A program made the translations under genes and the position numbers. A DNA stretch of 40,183 bases, taken from positions 1-40,183 of the forward strand of contig DUOK01000158.1 of NCBI GenBank assembly GCA_012838865.1, given 5' to 3'. The notes beneath the pieces were generated by a model, which saw nothing but the letters and a program-made list of their open reading frames with translations, was not told the origin of the DNA and did no database searches. The DNA comes from Bacteroidales bacterium (GTDB taxonomy: Bacteria; Bacteroidota; Bacteroidia; Bacteroidales; Marinilabiliaceae). Below, one piece after another: positions 15,553-23,211 of the stretch. The first letter of the stretch is position 1. Each line of letters opens with the position of its first letter.

Positions 15553-15867
15553 CTAGTATTCGCGACGAGGGCCACGGTCGAAGCCGCCACCACCTCTTCT
15601 GTCACCCGATGGGCGGCGTCCTTCTTTGCGCTCTTCTGACTGGTTAACTACGATGGTTCGTCCGCCAACCTCAGCGTTGTTCAATTCTTCAATAGCTTTT
15701 TGAGCTGCTGCGTCGTCAGGCATTTCTACAAAACCAAAACCACGGCTTCTGCCCGAGAATTTGTCGGTGATGATGCGGGCCGAAGCGACCTCACCGTATG
15801 CCTCAAACAGCTCTTTTAATTCAGCTTCTTCCATTCTAAAGGGTAAGCTGCCAACGAAAATGTTCAT
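15553..15867 (-). CDS. RRM RNA-binding protein with Arg/Gly-rich tail
   Basis: 104-residue single RRM protein of the type widespread in Bacteroidota and cyanobacteria, thought to act as an RNA chaperone. RNP2 is IFVGSL (3-8) and RNP1 is RSRGFGFVEM (40-49). After the RRM (1-80) comes an RGG-like tail (EGRRPSGDRRGGGGFDRGP) that would add nonspecific RNA affinity. Single-gene unit: a terminator follows it and the adjacent genes run the other way. Cold induction is common in relatives; nothing in the leader here proves it. Confidence 0.95.
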   Translation of the reverse strand: MNIFVGSLPFRMEEAELKELFEAYGEVASARIITDKFSGRSRGFGFVEMPDDAAAQKAIEELNNAEVGGRTIVVNQSEERKEGRRPSGDRRGGGGFDRGPRREY

Positions 15868-16040
15868 CCTAAGGTGTTTAAATAATTAATAAGTGAGTTA
15901 AAGATAGAACTTTTTTCATCACTTTGTACGGAGTAGCCGATTTTTAACGTGCTTTTTTAAAAATATTTCCTGTGCTTATTGTAACCGAAGCCTGCCTTTT
16001 GCGTTACATAAGCTTTGCGGGATGATTTATACTCCATGTC

Positions 16041-16607
16041 ATGAAGCGATTTTTGTTGGCCTTTAATTGGCAGTTGTTCTTATTGGTGGCCTTGTTGCCC
16101 TTGTTGATTTTGGTGGGAGGATTGTTGGTCCCTGCTTATTATTTCAGTGGCGCCACTTTGTTTTTTGCCGTTCCTCTGGCTGTAGTCTTCTCTCAGGTTG
16201 TGCTGTACGGCTGGATGTGGTCGGTGGGGCAGGGCCTGTATCGTCAAAAGGGCCTTCAGGCCTATTTTTCGAATAAAACCTTCAGGTGGATGGTAGCCAC
16301 TCCGGTTTTCATCATTCTTTTGGTACTGATTTTTTGGTTGTGGGGAGCCGCCATTTTGGGTATGGGTAAGTTTTCCATGGCCAATGTGCTTACCGGCGCC
16401 CTCTTGTTTCTTCTTCCCCTGGAAGTGATTTTTATTGTCAGTAAATTCTATTGTCTTTATTTTGTGGCCAGGGTGCTTAAAACAGCTGAATTGCAAAGAG
16501 CTGCCCGCTTTGAGGATTTTTCCATGGAGTTTATCTTGTTGATGGTCTTTCCCATCGGACTTTGGTGGATTCAGCCCTGGGTGAATCGCCTTGCCGACAA
16601 GAAATAG
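16041..16607 (+). CDS. Hypothetical integral membrane protein
   Basis: 188-residue protein I do not recognise. About four to five hydrophobic segments are visible (roughly residues 10-32, 36-58, 84-106, 115-137, 163-180), with no large soluble domain. Short charged loops include QGLYRQKGLQAYFSNKTFR and ARVLKTAELQRAARFEDF. No catalytic motif is visible. It lies 47 bp upstream of a MATE exporter that has its own promoter-like box. The 173-bp gap upstream, shared with the divergent RRM gene, contains only weak promoter-like elements. Confidence 0.75.
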   Translation: MKRFLLAFNWQLFLLVALLPLLILVGGLLVPAYYFSGATLFFAVPLAVVFSQVVLYGWMWSVGQGLYRQKGLQAYFSNKTFRWMVATPVFIILLVLIFWLWGAAILGMGKFSMANVLTGALLFLLPLEVIFIVSKFYCLYFVARVLKTAELQRAARFEDFSMEFILLMVFPIGLWWIQPWVNRLADKK

Positions 16608-16639
16608 CAGCTGAGACGCAGTGCTCCGATTTTCTTTAG

Positions 16640-16647
16640 TATTTTTG
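16640..16647 (+). promoter_or_regulatory. -7 promoter box upstream of the MATE gene
   Basis: TATTTTTG, an exact TAnnTTTG match, only 7 bp before the ATG at 16655. If used, the transcript would be leaderless or nearly so. No clear -33 TTG is at the right distance. Confidence 0.4.
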
Positions 16648-16654
16648 TGGGTGT

Positions 16655-18025
16655 ATGAAGCATCGTGGGACTGACTTGACGCAGGGACCCATCCTGAGTC
16701 ATTTGTTTAGGCTGGCTTTGCCTACCATTGGGGCCTCTTTTATGCAGATGACCTACAACCTGACCGATATGTTGTGGCTGGGACGGGTAGGGGAAGAGGC
16801 GGTGGCTGCCGTTGGCGCCGCCGGTTTTTATGTTTGGTTTGGACTTTCACTGTTGCTCATTACACGGGTAGGCGCCGAAGTGGGGGTCTCGCAATCTCTG
16901 GGCAGCCGGCAGCATGCCACTGCCCTTCGCTTTGTGCGTCACGCACTTTTTTGGTCGCTGGTCATCAGTGCCCTGTATTCGGCCTTCACTTTCTTTGGCG
17001 CCGATGCCCTTATGGCCTTTTTTGGTATTGCTTCCCAAAGCGTGAATGAAGATGGTGCGGCCTACCTTCGCATCGTTTCCCTGGGTTTTGTCTTTACGTT
17101 TACCAATCCCACCTTTGCCGGTATTTACAGCGGAATGGGCAACAGCCGTCTTCCTTTCTGGTACATGACTTCCGGGGTGTTGCTCAATTTGATACTGGAT
17201 CCCATGCTCATTTTTGGCTGGTGGTTTTTTCCGGAGTTGGGCGTTGTCGGAGCGGCCTGGGCCACCTTCTATGCCCAAATGTTGGTCTTCCTCATATTTG
17301 TTTACCGTTTTTTAGGGGTGCAGGAAATGGTGCGTTTGCGCCTGAATGCTTTCCGTTTCGACGCAGCCATATCGGCACGAATTTTTAAATTGGGTATTCC
17401 GGTAGCTGCCGAAAGTGCGCTTTTTGCCTTTTTTGCCATGGTCATTGCCCGTATGGTGGCCGATTTTGGGGCGGTGGCCATTGCGGTGCAGAGTGTGGGG
17501 GGACAAATAGAGGCGATTTCGTGGATGACTTCGACGGGTTTTGCTACGGCGCTGGGGAGTTTTACCGGACAAAACTACGGAGCCGCCAATTGGGAACGCA
17601 TACGAAAAGGTTATTTGTACACCCTGGCCATCGGGTCGGTGCTGGGATTGCTGGTAACGCTGGCCTTTTTTCTTTGGGGTCGCAGCTTCTTTTCCTTTTT
17701 CTTTAGTGACCCCGAATCACAGAAGCTGGGGGCAATGTATTTGTACATTTTGGCTGTTTCGCAGGTCTTTATGATTTATGAGATCACCACCCGCGGCGCT
17801 TTTAACGGCATTGGGCAAACAGTCCCCCCATCCGTAACCGGCATTGTATTTACCGCATTGCGCATCCCCCTTTCCTGGGCCCTGTTGGCTTTCAGTACAT
17901 GGGGGCTCCTGGGAATTTGGGGCGCCATTTCATTTACCAGTCTGCTCAAAGGCACTGTACTGCCCCTTTGGTTTTGGCTGGTTTTGCGAAAAAACCTAAG
18001 AGCTGTTGCTCACAGAAAGCTTTAA
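16655..18025 (+). CDS. MATE-family multidrug/Na+ (or H+) antiporter
   Basis: 456-residue polytopic inner-membrane exporter with about twelve membrane segments in two homologous halves. Family features are the N-terminal LFRLALPTIGASFMQMTYNL (17-36) and VDxxxLG-like TDMLWLGRVGEEAVAAVGAA, and the start of the second half, FKLGIPVAAESALFAFF. It probably exports cationic compounds or drugs with Na+ or H+ coupling; substrate unknown. Its stop codon lies one base before the mnmD start, suggesting coupling with the downstream gene. Confidence 0.94.
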   Translation: MKHRGTDLTQGPILSHLFRLALPTIGASFMQMTYNLTDMLWLGRVGEEAVAAVGAAGFYVWFGLSLLLITRVGAEVGVSQSLGSRQHATALRFVRHALFWSLVISALYSAFTFFGADALMAFFGIASQSVNEDGAAYLRIVSLGFVFTFTNPTFAGIYSGMGNSRLPFWYMTSGVLLNLILDPMLIFGWWFFPELGVVGAAWATFYAQMLVFLIFVYRFLGVQEMVRLRLNAFRFDAAISARIFKLGIPVAAESALFAFFAMVIARMVADFGAVAIAVQSVGGQIEAISWMTSTGFATALGSFTGQNYGAANWERIRKGYLYTLAIGSVLGLLVTLAFFLWGRSFFSFFFSDPESQKLGAMYLYILAVSQVFMIYEITTRGAFNGIGQTVPPSVTGIVFTALRIPLSWALLAFSTWGLLGIWGAISFTSLLKGTVLPLWFWLVLRKNLRAVAHRKL

Positions 18026-18026
18026 G

Positions 18027-18722
18027 ATGGAAACAATATCCCATTCTGACGATTTGCCTGAGATGGCGTTGCGCCGCTCTGAAGACGGCAGCAGCACCTT
18101 GTACCGTGCCGATTTGGACGAGCATTATCACTCCTTTCATGGGGCCATACAGGAGTCGCGTCACGTATTTATGGAGGCGGGCTTAAAAGCCCTGGCCCCC
18201 AAAGGAGATTTTGCTGTTTTGGAAGTGGGCTTCGGTACCGGCCTCAATGCCCTGCTGACCCTCTGTGAAAAACCCGAAGGAACAAGAGTTTATTATCGGG
18301 CCATCGAAAAATATCCGGTGCCCAAAGCGCTTAGCGCACAAATCAATTATCCCGGGCTGCTGGGTGGGCCGGAGGTGTTGGACTGGTTCAGGGCCATGCA
18401 CGACGCGGAATGGAATGCCGATGTTGGTGTACATCCTGAGTTTGTTTTGCATAAGCAACTGGGTGCTTTGGAAGACTTTAAAACAGCGCAGCGCTTTGAT
18501 TTGCTGTACTTCGATGCTTTTGCACCCGATAAACAGCCTGAGTTGTGGTCTACAAGCATTTTTGCAGCGCTGTTTGCCTGCTTAAAACCAGGGGGTATAA
18601 TGACCACCTATTCGGCCAAGGGAGCCGTGCGGCGCAGTCTGCAGGAAGTTGGCTTTGAGGTGGAGCGTTTGCCCGGTCCCCCGGGGAAAAGGCAAATGCT
18701 GCGCGCTCGTAAGGTGGGCTGA
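18027..18722 (+). CDS. mnmD: tRNA 5-methylaminomethyl-2-thiouridine methyltransferase (MnmD, MnmC1-type)
   Basis: SAM-dependent enzyme that methylates nm5(s2)U34 of tRNA, the last step of mnm5s2U formation. 231 residues with SAM motif VLEVGFGTGLN (64-74) and the diagnostic YFDAFAPDKQPELWS (161-175) of the DUF752/MnmC N-terminal family. It lacks the FAD oxidase domain of bifunctional MnmC, as in other stand-alone MnmD proteins. I chose ATG 18027; an in-frame TTG at 18006 would overlap the MATE gene and adds seven poorly conserved residues. Confidence 0.92.
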   Translation: METISHSDDLPEMALRRSEDGSSTLYRADLDEHYHSFHGAIQESRHVFMEAGLKALAPKGDFAVLEVGFGTGLNALLTLCEKPEGTRVYYRAIEKYPVPKALSAQINYPGLLGGPEVLDWFRAMHDAEWNADVGVHPEFVLHKQLGALEDFKTAQRFDLLYFDAFAPDKQPELWSTSIFAALFACLKPGGIMTTYSAKGAVRRSLQEVGFEVERLPGPPGKRQMLRARKVG

Positions 18723-18770
18723 TTTTTTTGTTGTAACTTAGGCCAATTTTAAAATTTTAAGCGATAGAGC

Positions 18771-19358
18771 ATGGATAAAATCAGTTACGCATTGGGCTTG
18801 AGTATAGCTCAAAACCTGAACTCTTCAGGCATGGAACAAGTGGTTTACGACGATTTTGCAGCAGGAATGAAAGTGGTTTTTGAGGGAGACATACCCGCCA
18901 TGGATGTTCAGGAGGCCAACCAGATTTTACAAGAATATTTTCAAAAAGTTCAGGAAGCCAAGCAAGCTGCCTCGCGCAAAGCGTCGGCCGCTTTTTTTGA
19001 AGAGAACGGCAAAAAGGACGGGGTCGTGACCCTCGGGAGCGGACTGCAATACGAGGTGATAAAGGAGGGCGCCGGTGCGCGTCCTGCTGCCAGTGACCGG
19101 GTTCAGTGCCATTACCATGGTATGCTGACCGATGGGACCGTATTCGACAGTTCGGTGCAACGCGGTGAGCCTGCTGTTTTTCCTGTAAACGGCGTTATTC
19201 AAGGATGGGTAGAGGCCCTTCAGCTGATGCAGGTGGGCGCCAAGTGGCGTTTGTACATTCCTTCCGATTTGGCCTATGGTTCCCAGGGAGCCGGAGGGGT
19301 TATTGGTCCCGATGCCACCCTGATTTTTGAAGTGGAACTATTGGATATTGTTAAATAG
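18771..19358 (+). CDS. FKBP-type peptidyl-prolyl isomerase, cytoplasmic
   Basis: 195-residue FklB/FkpA-like protein that accelerates prolyl cis-trans isomerisation. An N-terminal helical dimerisation region (1-80, including SYALGLSIAQNL) precedes an FKBP domain (about 88-195) with [18 protein letters not shown], the VIQGWVEALQLM helix and YIPSDLAYGSQGAG. It has no signal peptide, unlike its neighbour, so it should stay in the cytoplasm. The next gene encodes a paralogue carrying a lipoprotein signal; the pair looks like a tandem duplication. Confidence 0.95.
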   Translation: MDKISYALGLSIAQNLNSSGMEQVVYDDFAAGMKVVFEGDIPAMDVQEANQILQEYFQKVQEAKQAASRKASAAFFEENGKKDGVVTLGSGLQYEVIKEGAGARPAASDRVQCHYHGMLTDGTVFDSSVQRGEPAVFPVNGVIQGWVEALQLMQVGAKWRLYIPSDLAYGSQGAGGVIGPDATLIFEVELLDIVK

Positions 19359-19390
19359 TCCGTGTAACTAAAACAAACAACTAAAAATTT

Positions 19391-20194
19391 ATGAAAAGAG
19401 TTTTTTATTTCGGAGCCTTGGCTGTTTTGTCGTTGTTGGCTTCTTGTTCAAATTTGCCCGGCGGGGGCAGTGTTAAGCTGACCAATGCCACCGACAGTGT
19501 GAGTGCTGCCCTGGGATTTATGGAAGCCATGCAATTGGACGGCATGATGGATCAAGTGCCCTTTGATGGTGTTGATTTGAGCGAAGCGGCCAAGCTTTTT
19601 GCCCAGGCTGAAATTGATACCCAGTATGTTGCCTGGAGAAAGAATCAGTTTGGAGATTTGAATGTGGCGGTGTTTAAGGCTGCTTATCTGAACCAATTGG
19701 CTGGTAAGGAAGGGGCTTTTAATGACAATTCTGCCAATGCTTTCCTTCAGGCCCAATTTCAGAAGCATCAGGAGGTAAAACAAGCAGAAGCTGCCGAACG
19801 CACCTCCGGTGCCGGGGATAAGGGTCGCGCCTTTTTGGAAGAAAACGGAACTCGTCCCGAGGTGACTGTTTTACCCAGTGGTTTGCAGTACGAAGTGCTG
19901 ACCGAGGGCAGTGGTGCAAAACCGGGACCGAGTGACCGCGTTCGCTGTCATTACCATGGAACGCTCATCGACGGTACCGTGTTCGACAGCTCCGTGAACC
20001 GTGGCGAACCGGCAGTTTTCGGTGTAGGTCAGGTGATAAAAGGCTGGACAGAAGCCTTGCAGCTGATGCCTGTAGGCTCAAAGTGGCGCTTGTATTTGCC
20101 CTCTGAGCTGGCCTATGGTCAACAAGGAGCAGGAGGAGCTATTGGTCCCAACGAAACCCTGATTTTTGAGGTGGAATTGCTGGGTATTGAATAA
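19391..20194 (+). CDS. FKBP-type peptidyl-prolyl isomerase lipoprotein
   Basis: 267-residue paralogue of the preceding FKBP with a lipoprotein signal (VLSLLASCS, Cys19), so it acts in the periplasm or at an outer-membrane face. It has an N-terminal dimerisation region of about 120 residues ([17 protein letters not shown] and following), a charged linker, and an FKBP domain (about 160-267) with [29 protein letters not shown] and [15 protein letters not shown]. The FKBP half is very similar to the upstream protein (shared CHYHG and TDGTVFDSS-like blocks). It is 32 bp downstream in the same unit and is followed by a strong terminator. Confidence 0.95.
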   Translation: MKRVFYFGALAVLSLLASCSNLPGGGSVKLTNATDSVSAALGFMEAMQLDGMMDQVPFDGVDLSEAAKLFAQAEIDTQYVAWRKNQFGDLNVAVFKAAYLNQLAGKEGAFNDNSANAFLQAQFQKHQEVKQAEAAERTSGAGDKGRAFLEENGTRPEVTVLPSGLQYEVLTEGSGAKPGPSDRVRCHYHGTLIDGTVFDSSVNRGEPAVFGVGQVIKGWTEALQLMPVGSKWRLYLPSELAYGQQGAGGAIGPNETLIFEVELLGIE

Positions 20195-20211
20195 ATTTCG
20201 GGTGAAGACAT

Positions 20212-20245
20212 AAAAAAAGCAGGCTTTCGGGCCTGCTTTTTTTTA
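20212..20245. terminator. Bidirectional intrinsic terminator
   Basis: AAAAAAA + GCAGGC, loop TTTCGG, GCCTGC + TTTTTTTT. It serves the FKBP lipoprotein gene on the plus strand and the pRiA4b ORF-3 family gene on the minus strand, whose coding end it overlaps by about three bases. Confidence 0.9.
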
Positions 20246-20827
20246 TTCCGTTATAAGGGGAAGGCAACCAAAGTCGTTTTCCTGAAGCAGAACGTTGGTC
20301 AGTTCCAGGTCAAAGTCTTCCGGTTCCCATTCCATGTCCAGCCAGTCGAGCAGCTCGTCGTGGTCGGGGTGCCCGGGCATGTTGTAAACTTTCAATAAGT
20401 TTTGATAGCCCGCTGGTCCCCCACAGTCCTCTGGGGGACAATTGCGTTGACCTTCCATGCAATAGGGGTAGTAGCGCTGTGCGTCGGGTAACAGTATTTT
20501 CTCCAGCTCCAGATCGTGTTCCCAATGGTCGCCCAAATCATAGACATAGCTCATTTGGTCGCCCGTTTTTTTCAGCAGATCCTTCAGTCGTATGGAGGTG
20601 TAGTCCAAAAAGTTGGCGGGCACTTCATCCTCTTCCGAAACACCCATTATTCTTCCGTTTTTGTGAAATTCGTGCAGGTGGGCATTCTCCCAGCCCATCA
20701 CGGTTTGCACGACTTTGTGTAAATCGTGCAAAAACAGGTCGTCGGGCACCTGGATGCGTCGCCAAACAGGGGGCGCAATGTCGTTTAGCGTTATTTTGAG
20801 CTGGTAAATATCGGGGGCTTTAATCAT
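20243..20827 (-). CDS. pRiA4b ORF-3-like family protein
   Basis: 194-residue protein with the plasmid pRiA4b ORF-3 domain, function unknown. Diagnostic segments are YQLKITLNDIAPPVWRRIQV near the start, YVYDLGDHWEHDLELE (about 95-110) and the CPPEDCGGPAGY block (about 130-141). The conserved His, Cys and Asp residues suggest a metal or nucleic-acid contact, but this is unproven. I chose ATG 20825-20827. An in-frame TTG ten codons upstream overlaps an exact minus-strand -7 box (20855-20862) and so cannot be transcribed from it. Confidence 0.9.
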   Translation of the reverse strand: MIKAPDIYQLKITLNDIAPPVWRRIQVPDDLFLHDLHKVVQTVMGWENAHLHEFHKNGRIMGVSEEDEVPANFLDYTSIRLKDLLKKTGDQMSYVYDLGDHWEHDLELEKILLPDAQRYYPYCMEGQRNCPPEDCGGPAGYQNLLKVYNMPGHPDHDELLDWLDMEWEPEDFDLELTNVLLQENDFGCLPLITE

Positions 20828-20854
20828 CGTTTTCGGGTGTTGGTTCCTGGTTGG

Positions 20855-20862
20855 CAAAGGTA
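20855..20862 (-). promoter_or_regulatory. -7 promoter box of the pRiA4b ORF-3 family gene
   Basis: Reads TACCTTTG on the minus strand, an exact TAnnTTTG. It is 28 bp before the ATG at 20827. It rules out the upstream TTG as a start if this promoter is the one used. Confidence 0.5.
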
Positions 20863-20885
20863 GGAATATTCCGCTTTGTTTTGGC

Positions 20886-20916
20886 TTGCGTGGCTTTAAA
20901 AGAAGTTGTATTTTAG
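20886..20916 (+). promoter_or_regulatory. Promoter of the cyclophilin gene
   Basis: TTG (20886-20888), 20-bp spacer, TATTTTAG (20909-20916), one mismatch to TAnnTTTG. The start codon is 34 bp downstream. Confidence 0.45.
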
Positions 20917-20950
20917 CTGCGAATTGAAGAAAAATTTAAACAGATAAGGA

Positions 20951-21415
20951 ATGAAACGTGCTGAGATTCATACTTCCAAGGGAGTAATGAAAGTTGATTT
21001 TTACCATGAAGATGCGCCCGGAACGGTGGCTAACTTTATAAAACTGGCCGAAGAAGGTTATTACGACGGCCTTACTTTTCACCGGGTGATTCCCGACTTT
21101 GTAATTCAGGGCGGCTGTCCCCACTCTCGTCAGCCGGGCAACCCCAAGGTTGGTACCGGTGGTCCCGGTTACCAAATTCCCTGTGAGCTCGATGGCAATA
21201 ACCAGTACCACGATCGCGGGGTTTTAAGTATGGCGCATGCCGGACGCAATACCGGTGGCAGCCAGTTTTTTATCTGCCACAGCAGAAACAATACCGCGCA
21301 TCTCGACCGCAACCATACCTGCTTTGGAAAGGTGTACGAAGGTTTGGAGGTGATTGACCAAATTCGTGCAGGCGACCGCATCGAGAAAGTGCTTGTAAGT
21401 GACTCCGCAGAATAA
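20951..21415 (+). CDS. Cyclophilin-type peptidyl-prolyl isomerase
   Basis: 154-residue single-domain cyclophilin. The catalytic segment [13 protein letters not shown] (43-55, Arg45) and the active-site blocks GVLSMAHAG (90-98) and GSQFFICH (103-110) are intact, followed by the [14 protein letters not shown] ending. No signal peptide, so cytoplasmic. It is followed 22 bp later by the DUF3127 gene in the same unit. Confidence 0.96.
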   Translation: MKRAEIHTSKGVMKVDFYHEDAPGTVANFIKLAEEGYYDGLTFHRVIPDFVIQGGCPHSRQPGNPKVGTGGPGYQIPCELDGNNQYHDRGVLSMAHAGRNTGGSQFFICHSRNNTAHLDRNHTCFGKVYEGLEVIDQIRAGDRIEKVLVSDSAE

Positions 21416-21436
21416 TAACCCAAAAATACCGAATGC

Positions 21437-21811
21437 ATGAATTTTGAAATAGAAGGTAATCTTATAGTAAAAGACGACATTCAGCAGATCTCCGCTTCCT
21501 TTCAGAAGCGGGAGTTTGTTATTGAGGTCATTAATGAGCGCAATGCCGACTGGAACGATTTTGTTAAGTTTCAGTTGATTCAGGATAAGTGTGCCTTGCT
21601 GGACAGCTATCAGCTGGGCGATAAGCTTAAAGTATCCTTTAACCTGAAGGGCCGCAAGTGGGAAAAGGACGGACGCGTGAATTATTTCACCAACCTGGAA
21701 GCCTGGCGCATTGAAGCTGCTGCCGGTGGCAACAGTGCCCCTGCCACACCTCCTCCATTTGAGGAGACCGAAATTCCCCCTGCCGATGCCGGCGATAATC
21801 TGCCTTTTTAA
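21437..21811 (+). CDS. DUF3127 family protein, OB-fold-like with SSB-type C-terminal tip
   Basis: 124-residue Bacteroidota protein of the DUF3127 family. The core (1-90) reads as a small beta barrel: NFEIEGNLIVKDDIQQIS, FQKREFVIEV and FVKFQLIQDKCALLDSYQLG. The C-terminal 30 residues are a low-complexity Pro/Ala/acidic linker that ends in DAGDNLPF, which closely resembles the acidic DDIPF-type tip through which single-stranded DNA-binding protein recruits partners. A nucleic-acid-binding role is therefore inferred; no function is established to my knowledge. Confidence 0.85.
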   Translation: MNFEIEGNLIVKDDIQQISASFQKREFVIEVINERNADWNDFVKFQLIQDKCALLDSYQLGDKLKVSFNLKGRKWEKDGRVNYFTNLEAWRIEAAAGGNSAPATPPPFEETEIPPADAGDNLPF

Positions 21812-21833
21812 AGAAGAGCAAGCCAAGGAAGCA

Positions 21834-21870
21834 GAGCGTGTCTGAGCATTTCAGAACACGCTCTTTTTTT
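21834..21870 (+). terminator. Intrinsic terminator after the DUF3127 gene
   Basis: Stem GAGCGTGT / ACACGCTC extended by CTGA/TCAG with one bulged base, followed by TTTTTTT. An unrelated 12-bp palindrome, ACAGCGCGCTGT, lies just after it (21873-21884). Confidence 0.85.
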
Positions 21871-21923
21871 ACACAGCGCGCTGTATGCTGCCTGCTGCGG
21901 TGAGGCAGGGCAACTGAAGTCCG

Positions 21924-23210
21924 CTAAAACCATTGGTTGTTGAGGTGCAGTAAGGAATCCTTTGGCGTCTCTGTTTCCTCGGGAATTTCTGGTTGCTCCG
22001 TAATCACTGGGGTCAACACTACCGGAAGCGAAAGGGCCCTTGTTGCTCCGCTTTTTTGCTGCCTCATAAAACCCTCCTTGTTAAAGGTAAAAGTATAGGA
22101 GGTGTCGCCCCAAAGCAGGAGGCTGAAGCTGCCGTCTTCAGCGCTGACCGTTTGCTGGTAGCTGCCTTGGTTCGGCAAAAGGACTTGTATGTCGACTGCA
22201 GCTTCGGGTTCACCACTTTCTTTATTCAGCACCTTTCCCTGTATCAGAACAAGGTTTAAACCCCGGCTGCTTTCAAAGGCATAGAGGTCGTCCTGCCCCT
22301 TGCCTCCCGGGCGGTTGGATACAAAGTAGCCGCTGCTTCCGCTTTGGTACCAAATGAATCCAAAGTCGTCGGCGGGACTGTTGATGCCGGGGCCCAGGTT
22401 TAAGGGGGGACTGAAGTCGTTTTTCAGGATGTGGCTGACAAAAACATCGAGGCCGCCCGCTCCGGGCAGGCCGTCTGAAGCAAAGAAGAGTCGTCCTGCT
22501 TCGTCAACATAGGGGAATACTTCGTTGCCGGAGGTGTTAATTTGCGGGCCCAGATTCACCGGTCGGGATAAAAATCCGCCTCGCCTTACACTGTAATACA
22601 AATCCATTCCCCCATAGCCACCCGGCATGTCCGAGGCAAAATAGAGCCGCTCATTATCGGGGGCAATGGCCGGATGCATGATGGAGTAACCCCTGACTTT
22701 AAGCGGGAGCGAACTGGCTTCGCGTGGCCATTTGTCGTACAGTCTGCTGAAAAGTACGATATCGAGTTCCGCGGCACTGCGCCCTTCGCTGTTTCGCGTC
22801 AGATACATTTGTCGCCCGTCTGCCGAAAAACTCAGGGGCCCGTTGTTCAGGGGGCTGCGCAAGTGCGGTGCAAAAGCCCGAGGAGCGCTCAGTTTGGTAA
22901 GCGTTGTAATTTGGCTTTCCCAGAGTTGGTAAAACGGCTGGTGATTGCGGGCATTGAAGCGCCGAATGATGCTGCGCACCGGTCTGTTGCTCGAGAACAA
23001 GAGCTGACCTTCCGGACCAAGGGCCGGCCCCATGTCCGAGTAGGACGAGGAAATGCTCAGGGGATAAATCGTGTAGCGTTCGTTGTCTGCTGCCGGGCTT
23101 TGGCCCATCAGGTGCATGCCCGGGAGCAAGAGCAGAATCAATAAGGGACGGATGCGGCCCCATTTTTGGCTGAAGCGGACCAAGCGACTTGTGGAGAAAG
23201 GTGAATGCAT
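21924..23210 (-). CDS. PD40 (WD40-like) repeat protein with carboxypeptidase-regulatory-like domain
   Basis: 428-residue exported protein with a long signal region (about 20-36, RPLLILLLLPGMHLMGQ). At least five PD40-type repeats follow: LLFSSNRP (70-77), GPLSFSADGRQMYLTRN (124-140), LYFASDMPGGYGGMDLYYS (189-207), LFFASDGLPGAGGLDVFVS (241-259) and YFVSNRPGGKGQDDLY (295-310). Then comes a carboxypeptidase-regulatory-like domain (about 323-385, GKVLNKESGEPEAAVDIQV). Related T9SS-associated periplasmic proteins (PorE type) also have TPRs and a C-terminal OmpA peptidoglycan-binding domain; both are absent here. It starts one base after the stop of the PorP/SprF gene, so the two are translationally coupled. 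Its specific role is unknown. Confidence 0.85.
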   Translation of the reverse strand: MHSPFSTSRLVRFSQKWGRIRPLLILLLLPGMHLMGQSPAADNERYTIYPLSISSSYSDMGPALGPEGQLLFSSNRPVRSIIRRFNARNHQPFYQLWESQITTLTKLSAPRAFAPHLRSPLNNGPLSFSADGRQMYLTRNSEGRSAAELDIVLFSRLYDKWPREASSLPLKVRGYSIMHPAIAPDNERLYFASDMPGGYGGMDLYYSVRRGGFLSRPVNLGPQINTSGNEVFPYVDEAGRLFFASDGLPGAGGLDVFVSHILKNDFSPPLNLGPGINSPADDFGFIWYQSGSSGYFVSNRPGGKGQDDLYAFESSRGLNLVLIQGKVLNKESGEPEAAVDIQVLLPNQGSYQQTVSAEDGSFSLLLWGDTSYTFTFNKEGFMRQQKSGATRALSLPVVLTPVITEQPEIPEETETPKDSLLHLNNQWF

Positions 23211-23211
23211 T

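Noticed and set aside
20828-20857. Upstream TTG start for the pRiA4b ORF-3 family gene
   Set aside because: The TTG coincides with an exact -7 box and the extra ten residues look non-homologous; ATG at 20827 is preferred.
21873-21884. 12-bp palindrome ACAGCGCGCTGT as an operator or attachment site
   Set aside because: It lies in a convergent gap just after a terminator, with no promoter, repeat copy or mobile gene nearby.
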